A stretch of 64,000 nt of DNA, taken from the NCBI RefSeq assembly GCF_009902005.1, contig NZ_WUTT01000001.1:2012227-2076226 (forward strand), in the 5' to 3' direction. The stretch is from Halomonas alimentaria. GTDB taxonomy: Bacteria > Pseudomonadota > Gammaproteobacteria > Pseudomonadales > Halomonadaceae. Below the pieces are notes generated by a model. That model ran no database searches. It was not told the origin of the DNA and saw only the letters and a program-made list of their open reading frames with translations. Shown piece after piece: positions 1-9,616 of this stretch. Both the position numbers and the translations under genes were made by a program. Within the stretch, counting starts at the first letter, position 1. Every line of letters starts with the position of its first letter.

Positions 1-265
1 CCTTGCGGGCATTGAGAACACGGAACTGGATCCCGCCGAGATCGGTGGCCAGGCCCATGGCACCACCCAGGGCATCGATCTCCTTCACGAGGTGGCTCTT
101 GCCGATGCCGCCGATGGCCGGATTGCAGGACATCTGGCCGAGGGTCTCGATGTTGTGGGTCAGAAGCAGGGTACGTGAGCCCATGCGAGCGGCGGCCAGG
201 GCGGCTTCGGTTCCCGCATGGCCGCCGCCGATGACGATGACGTCGAAGCGGTCGGGGTAATCCAA
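1..265 (-). CDS. mnmG: tRNA uridine-5-carboxymethylaminomethyl modification enzyme MnmG, 5' part only
   Basis: Only the first 88 codons lie in the window. The reverse strand reads [52 protein letters not shown], in overlapping pieces. It holds the FAD-binding GGGHAGTEA motif and the CNPAIGG motif typical of MnmG (GidA). With MnmE it builds the cmnm5 modification at U34 of several tRNAs. A TTG at 265 is the only sensible start: the next upstream GTG is out of frame and a GAGGT lies just before it. The gene reads away from the DnaA-box region, as in E. coli where mnmG flanks oriC. It lies about 14 kb from mnmE, although the two are often neighbours in gammaproteobacteria. Confidence 0.93.
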   Translation of the reverse strand, partial: MDYPDRFDVIVIGGGHAGTEAALAAARMGSRTLLLTHNIETLGQMSCNPAIGGIGKSHLVKEIDALGGAMGLATDLGGIQFRVLNARK

Positions 266-392
266 GGTGCACCTCGTTGGCGCCGCGGCGCCTGTCTTTC
301 TGTCAGAGGGTGAAATCAGCCCGGCAGTATAAACCTCCTGTGGGTAATCGTCAGGGTTTTCCACACGTGTTTCCAACCAGGCTCGTTCCCTC

Positions 393-737
393 CTGACCTA
401 TCAATTAATATCAGTATATAAATAAAGAAGTTCTGTTGTGGTTGTAACTACTGGTGTGGACAAAAACCGTGGATAAGTCATTTCCTGCCATTTTCTTCAG
501 TAGCTTACGTTGTTGACCAAGCACAGGAGAAAGGGACGACAGCCTGCGGACTAGCGGTCGCGAACCTGTGGATGGAATGCCACCTTGTCCACAGTGCCGG
601 CGCTGCACCGCTTGTCCACCGATGGGTACCAGGCTTGTGCCCGCGGCTGTGAACAACTGGGGTATTTATCCACGAGCCCCTCCAGCATGGGCCCCGTAGC
701 CAGAATCCGGGGTATCGAAAAAAATTCTGTCCACAGA
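393..737. other. Candidate chromosomal replication origin (oriC): AT-rich block plus DnaA-box cluster
   Basis: The gap between mnmG and the glnQ terminator holds no credible gene. It starts with an AT-rich stretch at about 393-434 that could serve as the unwinding element. After it come DnaA-box-like 9-mers: TGTGGACAA 455-463, CGTGGATAA 468-476, TGTGGATGG 567-575, TTGTCCACA 585-593, TTGTCCACC 612-620, TTATCCACG 666-674 and CTGTCCACA 727-735. None is the perfect consensus, but seven near-matches in 280 bases beside mnmG is the arrangement of the E. coli origin. Origin function is inferred; a competing region lies before dnaA. Confidence 0.7.
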
Positions 738-739
738 CG

Positions 740-778
740 AAAAAAGGGCCCTGCCGCAACGCGACAGGGCCCTTTTTC
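740..778 (-). terminator. Rho-independent terminator after glnQ
   Basis: Stem GGGCCCTG (746-753) pairs with CAGGGCCC (765-772). It is flanked by an A-run and a T-run, so it could work in both directions. On the reverse strand it follows glnQ, which stops at 809, and it would also shield the origin candidate from transcription. Confidence 0.85.
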
Positions 779-808
779 ATCCTGATGGAGTCGATCCTGG
801 TGGTTGAG

Positions 809-1576
809 CTAGTGCTTGAGTACGCGAGAGAGGAAGCTTCGGGTGCGTTCATCATTCGGGCTATCGAAGATCGTCTCCGGCGGGGCCTCCTCGGCGATCT
901 CGCCCTGATGGACATAGATGACGCGATCGGCCACTTCGCGGGCGAAGCCCATCTCGTGGGTGACAATGATCATGGTCATGCCTTCCCGGGCCAGCTCGCG
1001 CATGGCGTCGAGCACTTCGCCGATCATCTCCGGATCCAGCGCGGAGGTAGGCTCGTCGAACAGCATCAGCCGCGGCTCCATGGCCAGGGCGCGGGCCAGG
1101 GCGACGCGCTGCTGCTGGCCACCGGAGAGCTGGGCCGGGTACTTGTCGGCCTGGTCGGAAATGCCGACGCGCTCCAGCAGGCGTTCGGCGGTCTCCATTG
1201 CATCCTCCTGGCTCCAGCCACGTACCTTCATGGGGGCCAGGGTGACGTTGTCGCGCACGCTCAGGTGGGGGAAGAGGTTGAACTGCTGGAACACCATGCC
1301 CACCTCGGTGCGGATCTTCTGCAGGGCGCGGCCGCTCTTGCCGTGGGGGGTGAGTTCATTGCCGTCCACCTCGATGTGCCCGGACTGGAACTCCTCCAGG
1401 CCGTTGATGCAGCGGATCAGGGTCGACTTGCCCGAGCCGCTGGCGCCGATGACCACCACCACCTCGCCGGGCATCACCTCGAGGTCGATATCCTTGAGTA
1501 CGTGCAGCTTGCCGAAGTGCTTGTTGACCTTCTCCATGCGGACGATGGCCGTGGTCGGGTTCTCTTTCTGTGTCAT
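809..1576 (-). CDS. glnQ: Polar amino acid (glutamine-type) ABC transporter ATP-binding protein
   Basis: A 255-residue ABC ATPase that powers import of a polar amino acid across the inner membrane. Visible motifs are Walker [10 protein letters not shown] near residues 44-52, Q-loop FQQFNLFPH, signature [10 protein letters not shown] near 150 and Walker B LMLFDEP near 170. These are the full set, so the protein should be active. The ATG at 1576 is chosen over one 18 codons upstream because GGGAGG lies eight bases before it. It is last in a glnH-glnP-glnQ operon, 34 bases after the permease stop, and is closed by a terminator. Glutamine as substrate is inferred from the binding protein; other polar amino acids are possible. 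Confidence 0.9.
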   Translation of the reverse strand: MTQKENPTTAIVRMEKVNKHFGKLHVLKDIDLEVMPGEVVVVIGASGSGKSTLIRCINGLEEFQSGHIEVDGNELTPHGKSGRALQKIRTEVGMVFQQFNLFPHLSVRDNVTLAPMKVRGWSQEDAMETAERLLERVGISDQADKYPAQLSGGQQQRVALARALAMEPRLMLFDEPTSALDPEMIGEVLDAMRELAREGMTMIIVTHEMGFAREVADRVIYVHQGEIAEEAPPETIFDSPNDERTRSFLSRVLKH

Positions 1577-1610
1577 GTGCTTGGCCTCCCTCGCTCTTTT
1601 TTTAACCCCA

Positions 1611-2282
1611 TCACTGGCCGACCAGGCCACGCCGCTCGAGCTGGCGCAGCAGGATCGACAGGGTCCAGGTGATGGCCAGGTAGAGCAGTGCCACCATCAG
1701 GTAGACTTCCATGGCGGTGAAGGTGGTGGCGATATAGATCTGCCCCTGGCGTACCAGCTCGCCCACACCGATCACCGAGAACAGCGAGGTGTCCTTGATA
1801 CTGATGATGGCCTGGTTGCCCAGTGGCGGGATCATGCGGCGCAGGGCCTGGGGCCAGATCACGTAGCGGAAGGCCTGGGTACGAGACAGGCCCAGGGAGA
1901 GCGAGGCCTCGCGCTGGCCGCGTTCGATGGACTGCACACCGCCGCGGACCACCTCGGAGATATAGGCGCCCGAGTTGACGGCGATGGCGGCGATCCCTGC
2001 GGTCAGTGCGTTGATCGGCTCGCCGAGGATCTGTGGCAGGCCGTAGAAGATGAACAGCACCTGCACCAGGATGGGGGTGCCGCGAAATACCTCGATATAG
2101 AAGATGGCGGGCAGGCGCAGCCAGAAGAGCGGGCTGATGCGCATGAGGCCGAAGATGATGCCGATCACGAAGCCGATGGCGAGGCCACCGAAGGAGATCA
2201 GCAGCGTCCAGGGAATCCCCGGCAACAGGTGGGGTATCGAGCTGAAGGCGGCCGCCCAGTCGAATTGGAAGGTCACGTCCAC
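1611..2282 (-). CDS. glnP: Polar amino acid (glutamine-type) ABC transporter permease
   Basis: A 223-residue integral membrane protein of the HisM/GlnP permease family, the usual length for GlnP. The first part carries several hydrophobic segments ([20 protein letters not shown] near residues 27-46). The EAA loop for docking the ATPase is visible as [25 protein letters not shown], in overlapping pieces, around residues 125-150. It lies between the binding-protein and ATPase genes. A strong GC hairpin separates it from the binding-protein gene and may lower its expression relative to that gene. As only one permease gene is present, it probably acts as a homodimer. Confidence 0.9.
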   Translation of the reverse strand: MDVTFQFDWAAAFSSIPHLLPGIPWTLLISFGGLAIGFVIGIIFGLMRISPLFWLRLPAIFYIEVFRGTPILVQVLFIFYGLPQILGEPINALTAGIAAIAVNSGAYISEVVRGGVQSIERGQREASLSLGLSRTQAFRYVIWPQALRRMIPPLGNQAIISIKDTSLFSVIGVGELVRQGQIYIATTFTAMEVYLMVALLYLAITWTLSILLRQLERRGLVGQ

Positions 2283-2310
2283 GAGGAGGTCTCCGGGAGC
2301 GTTGAACGAC

Positions 2311-2343
2311 GCGGGGCCGGGTGGTCACACCGCCCGGCCCCGC
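2311..2343 (-). other. Intercistronic GC hairpin between glnH and glnP
   Basis: GCGGGGCCGGG (2311-2321) pairs with CCCGGCCCCGC (2333-2343) around an 11-base loop, with no T-run. In periplasmic-binding-protein operons such hairpins commonly protect the upstream mRNA and give higher binding-protein levels. That role is inferred here. Confidence 0.6.
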
Positions 2344-2391
2344 GGACTCTCGCGTCGCCCTCAGGGCGACGATATCGGGAGGGGAGTCGCC

Positions 2392-3180
2392 TCAGTCGTC
2401 ACTGGGCGCCTCGCCGAACCACTTGGCGTAGATCTCATCATAGGTGCCGTCCTCCTTCATCTCGGCCAGCGCCTGGTTGACCGGCTCTACCCACTCGCTG
2501 CCCTGATGGAAGACGATGCCGTACTGCTGGCCCTCATAGAGCGGCCCGACCACCTTGGTGCGGCCTTCGCCGCGGGTCTGGGCGAAGTAGCCGACGTTGG
2601 GGGCATCGTAGAAGGCGGCGTCGACGTTGCGGCCGAGCAGCGCCATGTACATGTCGGAGGTGCCCGGGTAGGGAGTGATCTCGGCGCTGTCGCCCAGGTT
2701 CTCCTGGAGGAAGTCGTAGCTGGTGGAGCCGATCTTGGTGGCCACGCTCAGACCTTCGAGGTCCTCGAGGGTCTCCACCTCGTCGTTATCGGCACGCACC
2801 ATGATGCGCAGGCCGGAGTCGTAGTAGGGATCGGAGAAGTCGACGATCTCCGCGCGCTCTTCAGTGATGGTGACACCGGCGATGGCGATCTCCTGGCTGC
2901 CGGTCTGGATGGCCGGGATGATGCCGTTGAACTCCATGGTGGTCAGGTTGACCTCGAAGCCGGCGCGCTCGGCTACCTCATGGATGATGTCCATGTCGAA
3001 GCCGACCATCTCGCCGGTCTCGGTGTCGAGCATCTCGAAGGGCACGAAGCTGGGGTCGGTGACCACGTTGACGGTGGTGTCCTGGGCCAGGGCGGAGCCG
3101 GCCAGGCCGGTGCCCAGCGCCAGGGCACTGGCCAACAGGGTGTGCTTCAGGAAGGGTGTTGCCGCAGTAGATTGTTTCAT
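2392..3180 (-). CDS. glnH: Periplasmic amino-acid (glutamine-type) binding protein
   Basis: A 262-residue solute-binding protein of the bacterial extracellular protein family 3. The ATG at 3180 gives a clean signal peptide ([22 protein letters not shown]) and has GGGGAA five bases upstream; a longer reading from 3270 would bury the signal. The mature part shares many stretches with E. coli Gln[35 protein letters not shown] and [12 protein letters not shown]. It captures the ligand in the periplasm and delivers it to GlnP/GlnQ. First gene of the operon. Ligand identity is by resemblance, so arginine or histidine type is less likely but not excluded. Confidence 0.9.
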   Translation of the reverse strand: MKQSTAATPFLKHTLLASALALGTGLAGSALAQDTTVNVVTDPSFVPFEMLDTETGEMVGFDMDIIHEVAERAGFEVNLTTMEFNGIIPAIQTGSQEIAIAGVTITEERAEIVDFSDPYYDSGLRIMVRADNDEVETLEDLEGLSVATKIGSTSYDFLQENLGDSAEITPYPGTSDMYMALLGRNVDAAFYDAPNVGYFAQTRGEGRTKVVGPLYEGQQYGIVFHQGSEWVEPVNQALAEMKEDGTYDEIYAKWFGEAPSDD

Positions 3181-3296
3181 GAGATTCCCCGTTCTTGGGA
3201 CTTTTCTGATGGGACTCGCCATTTCAACCTTGGCGAGATTCCCGCAGAGCGTCAAGTCGGGGGATCTCACGCTTCCCCGCGGCCGGGGAGGCGCCG

Positions 3297-3650
3297 CTAT
3301 ACCATGAAGGAGGCGCCACAGCCGCAGGTGGTGGTGGCGTTGGGGTTCTGGATCAGGAAGCGGGCGCCGGCCAGCCCCTCCTCGTAGTCAACGGTGGAAC
3401 CCACCAGATACTGGTAGGAGAGCGGGTCGATCACCAGCGCCACGTCGCCGAACGGGATGACGGTGTCATCATCGGCCGCCTCGTCGGCAAAATCGAAACC
3501 GTACTGGAAGCCCGAGCAGCCGCCGCCGGTGACATAGACCCGCAGCTTCAGCTCGCTGTTACCCTCCTCTTCGATCAGCGCACGCAGCCGGGCCCTTGCG
3601 CTGTCGGACAGCATCAGGGGCGTAGGGACGAAGGATTCGGCTTCGCTCAT
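3297..3650 (-). CDS. erpA: Iron-sulfur cluster insertion protein ErpA
   Basis: A 117-residue A-type Fe-S carrier. The three conserved cysteines are visible in [13 protein letters not shown] and in TTCGCGASF near the C terminus. ErpA passes [4Fe-4S] clusters to apoproteins such as those of isoprenoid synthesis. The start at 3650 (MSEAESF) matches the usual family length, with GGAG ten bases upstream; an upstream ATG would add an atypical leader. It lies downstream of argC in the same orientation, 89 bases away, an arrangement known from pseudomonads and Halomonas relatives. Confidence 0.93.
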   Translation of the reverse strand: MSEAESFVPTPLMLSDSARARLRALIEEEGNSELKLRVYVTGGGCSGFQYGFDFADEAADDDTVIPFGDVALVIDPLSYQYLVGSTVDYEEGLAGARFLIQNPNATTTCGCGASFMV

Positions 3651-3739
3651 GGAGGACTCCAGGGGAAGGAAGTGTGACCGGTCATTATCCGCAATCCCCA
3701 GCAAAAGGGTCAACTTTTACCGGGGAGGCGGAACACGGT

Positions 3740-4774
3740 TCAGGGCATCAGCGCGGGGGCGGCGAGCCCGGCGTTCTCGTCGAAGCCGAACATCAGGTTG
3801 AGGTTGTGGATCGCCTGGCCCGAAGCCCCCTTGACCAGGTTATCGATCACCGAGAGCACCACCACGGTATCGCCGTCGCCGGGCCGATGCACGGCGAGCC
3901 GGCAGAGGTTGGCGCCCTTGACGCTGCGGGTCTCGGGGTGACTGCCCGGGGGCATGACGTCGACGAAGGGCTCGCCGGCGAAGCGTGTCTCGAACAGCGC
4001 CTGAAGGTCGCCGGGCTCACTGGTGAGCCGGCCATAGAGGGTGGCGTGGATGCCGCGGATCATCGGCGTCAGGTGAGGCACGAAGGTCAGACCGACGGAA
4101 CGGCTGGCGGCATCGCCCAGGCCCTGGCGAATCTCCGGCAGGTGGCGGTGGCCGCTCGCGCCGTAGGCCTTCATGGACTCGCTGGCCTCGGCCAGCAGCG
4201 AGGGCACCTTGACGCCGCGGCCGGCACCGGTGACCCCGGACTTGCAGTCGGCGATGACATGGTCCGCGTCGATCAGGCCGGCCTCGAGCAGCGGCAGCAG
4301 GCCGAGCTGCACCGCGGTAGGGTAGCAGCCCGGGACGGCGATCAGGCGGGCGCTGCGGATACGTTCGCGGTTGACCTCCGGCAGGCCATAGACCGCCTCG
4401 TCGAGCAGCTCGGGAGCCCCGTGGGGCTGGCCGTACCATTCGGCCCACTCCGCGGCGTCACGCAGCCGGAAGTCGGCGGAGAGGTCGATGACCCGGGTGC
4501 CGCGCTCGAGCAGTTCGCCGGCTAGGGCGTGGGCCACGCCATGGGGGGTGGCGAAGAATACCGCATCGCAGGCACCCAGGCGGTCGGCGTCGGGCTCGCT
4601 GAAGGTCAGGCCATCGTAGTGCCCGCGCAGGTTGGGATAGAGTTCGGCGACACCCAGGCCGGCCTCAGAACGCGAGGTGATGGCCTCTACCTCCACCTCC
4701 GGGTGCTGGGCCAGCAGCCTGAGCAGTTCGACGCCGGTGTAACCGGTGCCGCCGACGATTCCGACCTTGATCAC
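3740..4774 (-). CDS. argC: N-acetyl-gamma-glutamyl-phosphate reductase
   Basis: The third enzyme of arginine synthesis, reducing N-acetylglutamyl phosphate to the semialdehyde with NADPH. The 344-residue protein opens with the nucleotide-binding motif [11 protein letters not shown]. The catalytic cysteine is in VPGCYPTA (Cys150). The start is a GTG at 4774, preceded by AAGGAG six bases upstream; the ATG further upstream at 4831 adds a non-conserved leader. It is followed by erpA on the same strand and diverges from the ClC gene at 4904. No ARG box was identified with confidence. Confidence 0.94.
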   Translation of the reverse strand: MIKVGIVGGTGYTGVELLRLLAQHPEVEVEAITSRSEAGLGVAELYPNLRGHYDGLTFSEPDADRLGACDAVFFATPHGVAHALAGELLERGTRVIDLSADFRLRDAAEWAEWYGQPHGAPELLDEAVYGLPEVNRERIRSARLIAVPGCYPTAVQLGLLPLLEAGLIDADHVIADCKSGVTGAGRGVKVPSLLAEASESMKAYGASGHRHLPEIRQGLGDAASRSVGLTFVPHLTPMIRGIHATLYGRLTSEPGDLQALFETRFAGEPFVDVMPPGSHPETRSVKGANLCRLAVHRPGDGDTVVVLSVIDNLVKGASGQAIHNLNLMFGFDENAGLAAPALMP

Positions 4775-4903
4775 GTGAGACTCCTTGATTGACGAAAAAG
4801 GGCCGACGCCCTGAAAGCGGCGGGCTGTCATCGCCCTGCGGGAATATGATACACAGGTGAAGGACCGGAAGGGTCGTCACTCAGTCGTAAAGGAAACCGC
4901 GAC

Positions 4904-6814
4904 GTGCCGCGTTTGCCTCGCCTCGATGCCGGTCAAGGACTGGAGCGCTTTCGACAACAGCTTGCCAATGTGGATGCCCTGCCGCAACTCTGCGTGCTGG
5001 GCGTCGTGGCAGGGGTGCTGACCGGTGTGCTGATGGTGGGGTTTCGCAGCCTGCTGGAGCTGGGCGGGCTGTGGCTGTTTCCTACCGGTAGCCCCGAGGC
5101 ATTCGAAGCCATGCCACCGGCGCTGCGCAGCCTGTTGCCGCTGGCCGCGGTGCTGCTGATCGGTCTGTGGATGTGGTTTACCCCCCAGGTCGGCCGCCAG
5201 GTCGGCGTCGTACATGTGATCGATCGCCTGGCCTATCATCAGGGGCGCTTCCCGCTGCGCAACTGGCTGACCCAGTGGGTGGTGGGTCTGATCTCGGTGC
5301 TGGGGGGGCTCTCGGCTGGCCGCGAGGGGCCGGCCATTCATCTGGGGGCCGCCGCCTCCAGCGGCCTGGGCCAGCGCCTGCGCCTGCCCCATAACAGCCT
5401 TCGGGTACTGGTCGCCTGCGGTACCGCGGCGGGCATCGCCGCCTCTTTCAACACGCCGATCGCCGGCGTCATCTTCGCCATGGAAGTGGTGATGATGGAG
5501 TACACCATCATCGGCTTCATGCCGGTCATCCTGGCCTCCACCATGGGCGCGGTGGTAGCCCAGCTGGTCTATGGTCCCGACCCGGCGATCGGCGTGCCCG
5601 ACCTGCACCTCAACTCCCTGCTCGATCTACCGTGGATCATCGTCAGCGCCCTGGTGATTGGCCTGCTGGCCGGCCTGTTCGTGCGGGTCTCGCGGCTGGG
5701 GCCGCGCCTGGAGCGACTGCCCATGGCGCTGCGCTTCCTGATGGCGGGAGGGGTGGTTGGCGCCGTGGCCTGGTGGTATCCCCAGGTACAGGGCATGGGT
5801 TATGACACCCTGCAGGCAACCCTCAGCGGTTCGGTGGCGATGGATGTGCTGCTCGCCGTGGCCATCGGCAAGCTGCTGCTCACCGCCGGCACCGTGGCCT
5901 GCGGGATTCCGGTAAGCATCATCGGCCCGGTACTGGTAATCGGCGGTGCGGCCGGTGCGCTGTGCGGCATGACCGGCCAGTGGCTGTTGCCCATCGAGGC
6001 TTCGGATCCGGCGCTCTACGCCATGCTGGGCATGGCGGCGATGATGGGCGCGGTGCTGCAGGCGCCCCTGGCGGCGCTGATGGCGCTGCTCGAGCTGACC
6101 CACAACCCGAATATCATCCTGCCCGGCATGCTGGCGGTGGTGGTCTCCTGCCTGACCGCGCGTCAGCTGTGCCGCTGCGGCGGTTTCTTCATCAGCGTCA
6201 CGCGCCAGGGACTGCATCCCCTGCAGCAGCCGCTGATGCAGGCGCTCTCCCGGGTCTCGGTGCCGGCGGTGATGGAGCGCCGGCTGGTGCGCACCCAGCG
6301 CATGGTCTCCCGGGAGCGTGCCCGAACGCTGCTGGAATCGGAGCCGGTGTGGATACTGATCGAGCGTTCCAGCGACGACAAGCCGGTGCTGGCGCTCAAG
6401 GCCGCCGACCTGGCCCGCTGGCTCACCGAGCAGGCGGCGGCAGAAGAGAAGAGTGCCGCCGAGGAAGCCGAGGCGGAAGAGCCTGCCGAGAAGGTGGAGC
6501 TCGCCAAGGAGATGCCGGAGGGCGACGGCGAAGAGAAGGCGGCGAAGAAACGCAAGAAGGGCAAGGAGAAGGCCAGGGAGAAGGCCAGGGAGAAGGAGGA
6601 GCCACCAGAGGTGGATCTGCTGGAGATTCCCGGCGTGCGCCTGGAGCTTGCCCCCATCGGGCTGCAGGCCACCCTCTCCGAGGCCTTCAACAAGCTCAAT
6701 GACTCGATGCTCGATGCCCTCTACGTGGAGCACGGCCATCGGCCGAAGCAGAAGCGGATTTCCGGTATCATCACCCGCGGCGCCATCGAGCGCTTCTACC
6801 GCGTCGAGAACTGA
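4904..6814 (+). CDS. ClC-family chloride channel or H+/Cl- exchanger with interrupted CBS region
   Basis: A 636-residue inner-membrane protein of the voltage-gated chloride channel family. GREGP at residues 139-143 carries the gating glutamate (Glu141), and ASFNTPIAGVIFAMEV follows. The filter-region motif reads IIGPVLVIGGAAG rather than GIFAP, so transport type (channel or antiporter) cannot be set. After the membrane domain comes one CBS-like half (MVSRERARTLLESEP...). Next is a strongly charged Glu/Ala/Lys segment of about 75 residues with tandem AREK repeats, and then a second CBS-like half ending ITRGAIERFYRVEN. Starts with GTG after AAAGGA. Monocistronic, diverging from argC. Confidence 0.88.
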   Translation: MPRLPRLDAGQGLERFRQQLANVDALPQLCVLGVVAGVLTGVLMVGFRSLLELGGLWLFPTGSPEAFEAMPPALRSLLPLAAVLLIGLWMWFTPQVGRQVGVVHVIDRLAYHQGRFPLRNWLTQWVVGLISVLGGLSAGREGPAIHLGAAASSGLGQRLRLPHNSLRVLVACGTAAGIAASFNTPIAGVIFAMEVVMMEYTIIGFMPVILASTMGAVVAQLVYGPDPAIGVPDLHLNSLLDLPWIIVSALVIGLLAGLFVRVSRLGPRLERLPMALRFLMAGGVVGAVAWWYPQVQGMGYDTLQATLSGSVAMDVLLAVAIGKLLLTAGTVACGIPVSIIGPVLVIGGAAGALCGMTGQWLLPIEASDPALYAMLGMAAMMGAVLQAPLAALMALLELTHNPNIILPGMLAVVVSCLTARQLCRCGGFFISVTRQGLHPLQQPLMQALSRVSVPAVMERRLVRTQRMVSRERARTLLESEPVWILIERSSDDKPVLALKAADLARWLTEQAAAEEKSAAEEAEAEEPAEKVELAKEMPEGDGEEKAAKKRKKGKEKAREKAREKEEPPEVDLLEIPGVRLELAPIGLQATLSEAFNKLNDSMLDALYVEHGHRPKQKRISGIITRGAIERFYRVEN

Positions 6815-6852
6815 CGCCTCCTCCCTTTCTCCACCATCCGCAAGGAGCTCCC

Positions 6853-7284
6853 ATGTACCTGTGGTTCAAGGCCCTGCACCTGATCGCTATGGTCACCTGG
6901 TTCGCCGCCCTCTTCTACCTGCCGCGGCTCTACGTCTATCACGCCATGGCGCGCGACCGCGGCGAGCAGCAGGCGATCGACCACTTCCTGGTTATGGAGC
7001 GCAAGCTCTATCGCGGCATCATGACCCCCTCCATGATCGCCGTGCTGCTGTTCGGCGGCATCATGCTGGTGCTCAATCCCGGCTGGCTGGCCCAGGGCTG
7101 GATCCATGCCAAGCTGCTGCTGGTGGCGCTGCTGGTGGGCTACCACCATGTCTGCCTGATCTACCTGAAGCAGTTCGCCGAGGCGCGCTGCAAGCGTGGC
7201 CACGTGTTCTTCCGCTGGTTCAATGAGCTGCCGGTGATTGCCCTGTTGATCATCATCTTCCTCGCCGTGCTCAAGCCGTTCTGA
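6853..7284 (+). CDS. hemJ: Protoporphyrinogen IX oxidase HemJ
   Basis: A 143-residue membrane protein of the HemJ family, which oxidises protoporphyrinogen IX to protoporphyrin IX in haem synthesis. It begins MYLWFKALHLIAMVTWFAALFYLPRLYVYH, in overlapping pieces; the early His and the FYLPRLYVYH stretch are hallmarks of the family. At least three further hydrophobic segments follow, and it ends with IALLIIIFLAVLKPF. AAGGAG lies just before the ATG. It overlaps thiD by TGATG, so the two are translationally coupled. hemL lies a little further on, giving two haem genes in one neighbourhood. Confidence 0.92.
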   Translation: MYLWFKALHLIAMVTWFAALFYLPRLYVYHAMARDRGEQQAIDHFLVMERKLYRGIMTPSMIAVLLFGGIMLVLNPGWLAQGWIHAKLLLVALLVGYHHVCLIYLKQFAEARCKRGHVFFRWFNELPVIALLIIIFLAVLKPF

Positions 7285-8120
7285 TGGCAGCCATCACGCC
7301 CCACCTGCCGGTCGTGCTGGTGCTCGCCGGCCACGACCCTACCGGCGGCGCCGGCCTGGTGGCCGACGCCGAGGCGGTTGCCGCCGGCGGCGGCTGGGCG
7401 CTGACCGTGCCTACCGCCCTGACCGTGCAGTCCTGCCGCGATGTCTCGCGGGTGATCCCCGCCGACCCCGAGGTCATGCGCGCCAGCGTTGCCGCCCTCG
7501 ACGAGTTCGCGGTGGCGGCGATCAAGATCGGCCTGGTGGCCGACCTGGCGACCCTGGATGCGATCACCGATATCCTCCGGCGCTTTCCCGGGGTGCCGGT
7601 GGTGGCCGACCCGGTGCTGTCTGCCGGCGGCGGCAGGGAGTTATCCACAACCGAGCTCGTCGATGCCTACCGTGAGCGGCTGCTGCCGCGTGTGGATATC
7701 CTCACCCCCAACCGGGGGGAGCTGGCGCGGCTCTCCCCAAGCCTGCTGCAGGATACCGAGCGGGCCGTGGCGCTGATGCGCCTGGGCTGTCAGGCGGTGC
7801 TGGTGACCGGCACCGATGACCCGGCGCCGGGGGTACCGGCGGAGCGCGTGGCGCATACGCTGCATGCCACGGACCAGAGTCGTCAGTGGAGCTGGCCGCG
7901 GCTTGCGGGGCGTTATCACGGCTCAGGCTGCACCATGGCGGCCTTCCTGGCGTCGCGTCTGGCCGTCGGCGAGTCACTGGTGATGGCCTGCGAGCAGGCA
8001 CAGGCATTCACCTGGGAGGCATTGGCCCACGGCTGGCGGCCCGGCGAGGGCCAGGCGCTGCCTCGTCGCCTCTGGCGACTGCCGACGGTGGCGAGCGTCG
8101 CATCACCCGCTTCTCCCTGA
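7284..8120 (+). CDS. thiD: Hydroxymethylpyrimidine / phosphomethylpyrimidine kinase
   Basis: A 278-residue ribokinase-fold kinase of thiamine synthesis. Visible motifs are [20 protein letters not shown] near the N terminus, [19 protein letters not shown] and the anion-hole/catalytic region [19 protein letters not shown] near the C terminus. It phosphorylates HMP and HMP-P. The gene starts within the stop of hemJ (TGATG overlap). In many relatives thiE follows thiD before hemL; here only about 155 bases lie between thiD and hemL and no thiE is seen. A perfect DnaA 9-mer, TTATCCACA, lies inside the gene at 7641-7649. Confidence 0.9.
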   Translation: MAAITPHLPVVLVLAGHDPTGGAGLVADAEAVAAGGGWALTVPTALTVQSCRDVSRVIPADPEVMRASVAALDEFAVAAIKIGLVADLATLDAITDILRRFPGVPVVADPVLSAGGGRELSTTELVDAYRERLLPRVDILTPNRGELARLSPSLLQDTERAVALMRLGCQAVLVTGTDDPAPGVPAERVAHTLHATDQSRQWSWPRLAGRYHGSGCTMAAFLASRLAVGESLVMACEQAQAFTWEALAHGWRPGEGQALPRRLWRLPTVASVASPASP

Positions 8121-8275
8121 GGGGGGTCTGGCCTTTGGCGGCCGGAGCATCGAGAATGGGGGCAATGTTCAGGCATGCCGCCGCGGCGCTCAGATCGGCG
8201 GAAATTGCCGCCACTTCACTTCCTGTGAATAGCTTATCCAGAGAATTATCCACAGCCTCGAGGACACGACACGAC

Positions 8276-9568
8276 ATGACGACCTCCGCCCAGCTCTTCG
8301 CCCAGGCCTGCCGGCATATCCCCGGTGGGGTCAACTCCCCGGTACGCGCCTTCAAGGGGCTGCAGCGTCCGCCGATATTCATGGAACGCGCCCAGGGCGC
8401 CTACCTGTTCGATGTGGAAGGCCAGCGCTACGTGGACTACGTGGGCTCCTGGGGGCCGATGATTACCGGTCATGCCGATCCGGACGTGCTGGGGGCGGTG
8501 CGTGGGCGCCTCGACAACGGCCTCTCCTTCGGCACCCCCACCGCCATCGAGACCACCATGGCGGACCTCATCTGCGAGATGATCCCCTCCATCGAGATGG
8601 TGCGCATGGTCAACTCCGGCACCGAGGCCACCATGTCGGCGATCCGCCTGGCGCGTGGCGTCACCGGCCGCGACAAGATCGTCAAGTTCGAGGGCAACTA
8701 CCATGGCCACTCCGACTCGCTGCTGGTCAAGGCGGGCTCCGGGGCGCTGACCCACGGCGAGCCGAGCTCTCCCGGCGTGCCGGCGTCCCTGGCCGAGCAC
8801 ACCATCACCCTGTCCTACAACGATATCGATGCCGTGGAGCAGTGCTTCGAGGAGATCGGTGACCAGGTGGCCTGCATCATCGTCGAGCCGGTGGCCGGCA
8901 ACATGAACTGCATCCCGCCCCAGCCCGGCTTCCTGGAGAGCCTGCGTCGGGTCTGCAATGCCCACGACAGCGTGCTGATCTTCGACGAGGTGATGACCGG
9001 CTTCCGGGTGGCCATGGGCGGTGCCCAGGCCCACTACGGCGTGCGCCCCGACCTCACCTGCCTGGGCAAGATCGTCGGCGGCGGCATGCCGGTGGGTGCC
9101 TTCGGCGGCAGCGAGACGATCATGTCCAATATCTCGCCGCTGGGCCCCATCTATCAGGCGGGCACCCTCTCCGGCAACCCGCTGGCCATGGCGGCAGGCA
9201 TCGCCTTGCTGACCAAGCTGCGCGAGCCGGGTTTCCATGATGCCCTGGCCCAGCGCGTCGAGACCCTCTGCCACGGTCTCCAGGAGCGCGCCGATGCGGC
9301 CGGCGTGGAGATGATCACCCAGCGTGCCGGTGGCATGTTCGGCCTCTTCTTCACCGGCCAGAGCCGGGTCGACAACTTCGCCCAGGCCACCGCCTGTGAC
9401 GCCGACGCCTTCCGTCGCTTCTTCTCTGCGATGCTCGACGAGGGGGTCTACCTGGCGCCTTCGGCCTACGAGGCGGGCTTCATGTCCAGCGCCCACACGC
9501 CGGAGGATATCCAGTTCACCCTGGATGCCGCCGAGAAGGCCTTCGCGGCCATGCAACGTCAAGACTGA
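8276..9568 (+). CDS. hemL: Glutamate-1-semialdehyde 2,1-aminomutase
   Basis: A 430-residue PLP enzyme that converts glutamate-1-semialdehyde to 5-aminolevulinate in the C5 pathway of haem synthesis. The N terminus [22 protein letters not shown] is characteristic. The PLP lysine is in [16 protein letters not shown] (Lys265, the position seen in E. coli). [12 protein letters not shown] and [11 protein letters not shown] are also present. The ATG at 8276 gives the family length; an open frame continues upstream without resemblance. The Shine-Dalgarno GAGGA is rather distant. Another TTATCCACA box occurs just upstream (8246-8254). Confidence 0.95.
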   Translation: MTTSAQLFAQACRHIPGGVNSPVRAFKGLQRPPIFMERAQGAYLFDVEGQRYVDYVGSWGPMITGHADPDVLGAVRGRLDNGLSFGTPTAIETTMADLICEMIPSIEMVRMVNSGTEATMSAIRLARGVTGRDKIVKFEGNYHGHSDSLLVKAGSGALTHGEPSSPGVPASLAEHTITLSYNDIDAVEQCFEEIGDQVACIIVEPVAGNMNCIPPQPGFLESLRRVCNAHDSVLIFDEVMTGFRVAMGGAQAHYGVRPDLTCLGKIVGGGMPVGAFGGSETIMSNISPLGPIYQAGTLSGNPLAMAAGIALLTKLREPGFHDALAQRVETLCHGLQERADAAGVEMITQRAGGMFGLFFTGQSRVDNFAQATACDADAFRRFFSAMLDEGVYLAPSAYEAGFMSSAHTPEDIQFTLDAAEKAFAAMQRQD

Positions 9569-9616
9569 GCAGCGTCAGGACTGACGCCTCATCGAATCAC
9601 CACCGGGAGAACTGCC

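Noticed and set aside
7150..7300. Possible TPP riboswitch before thiD
   Set aside because: thiD starts inside the hemJ stop and no leader or CUGAGA-like element was recognised.
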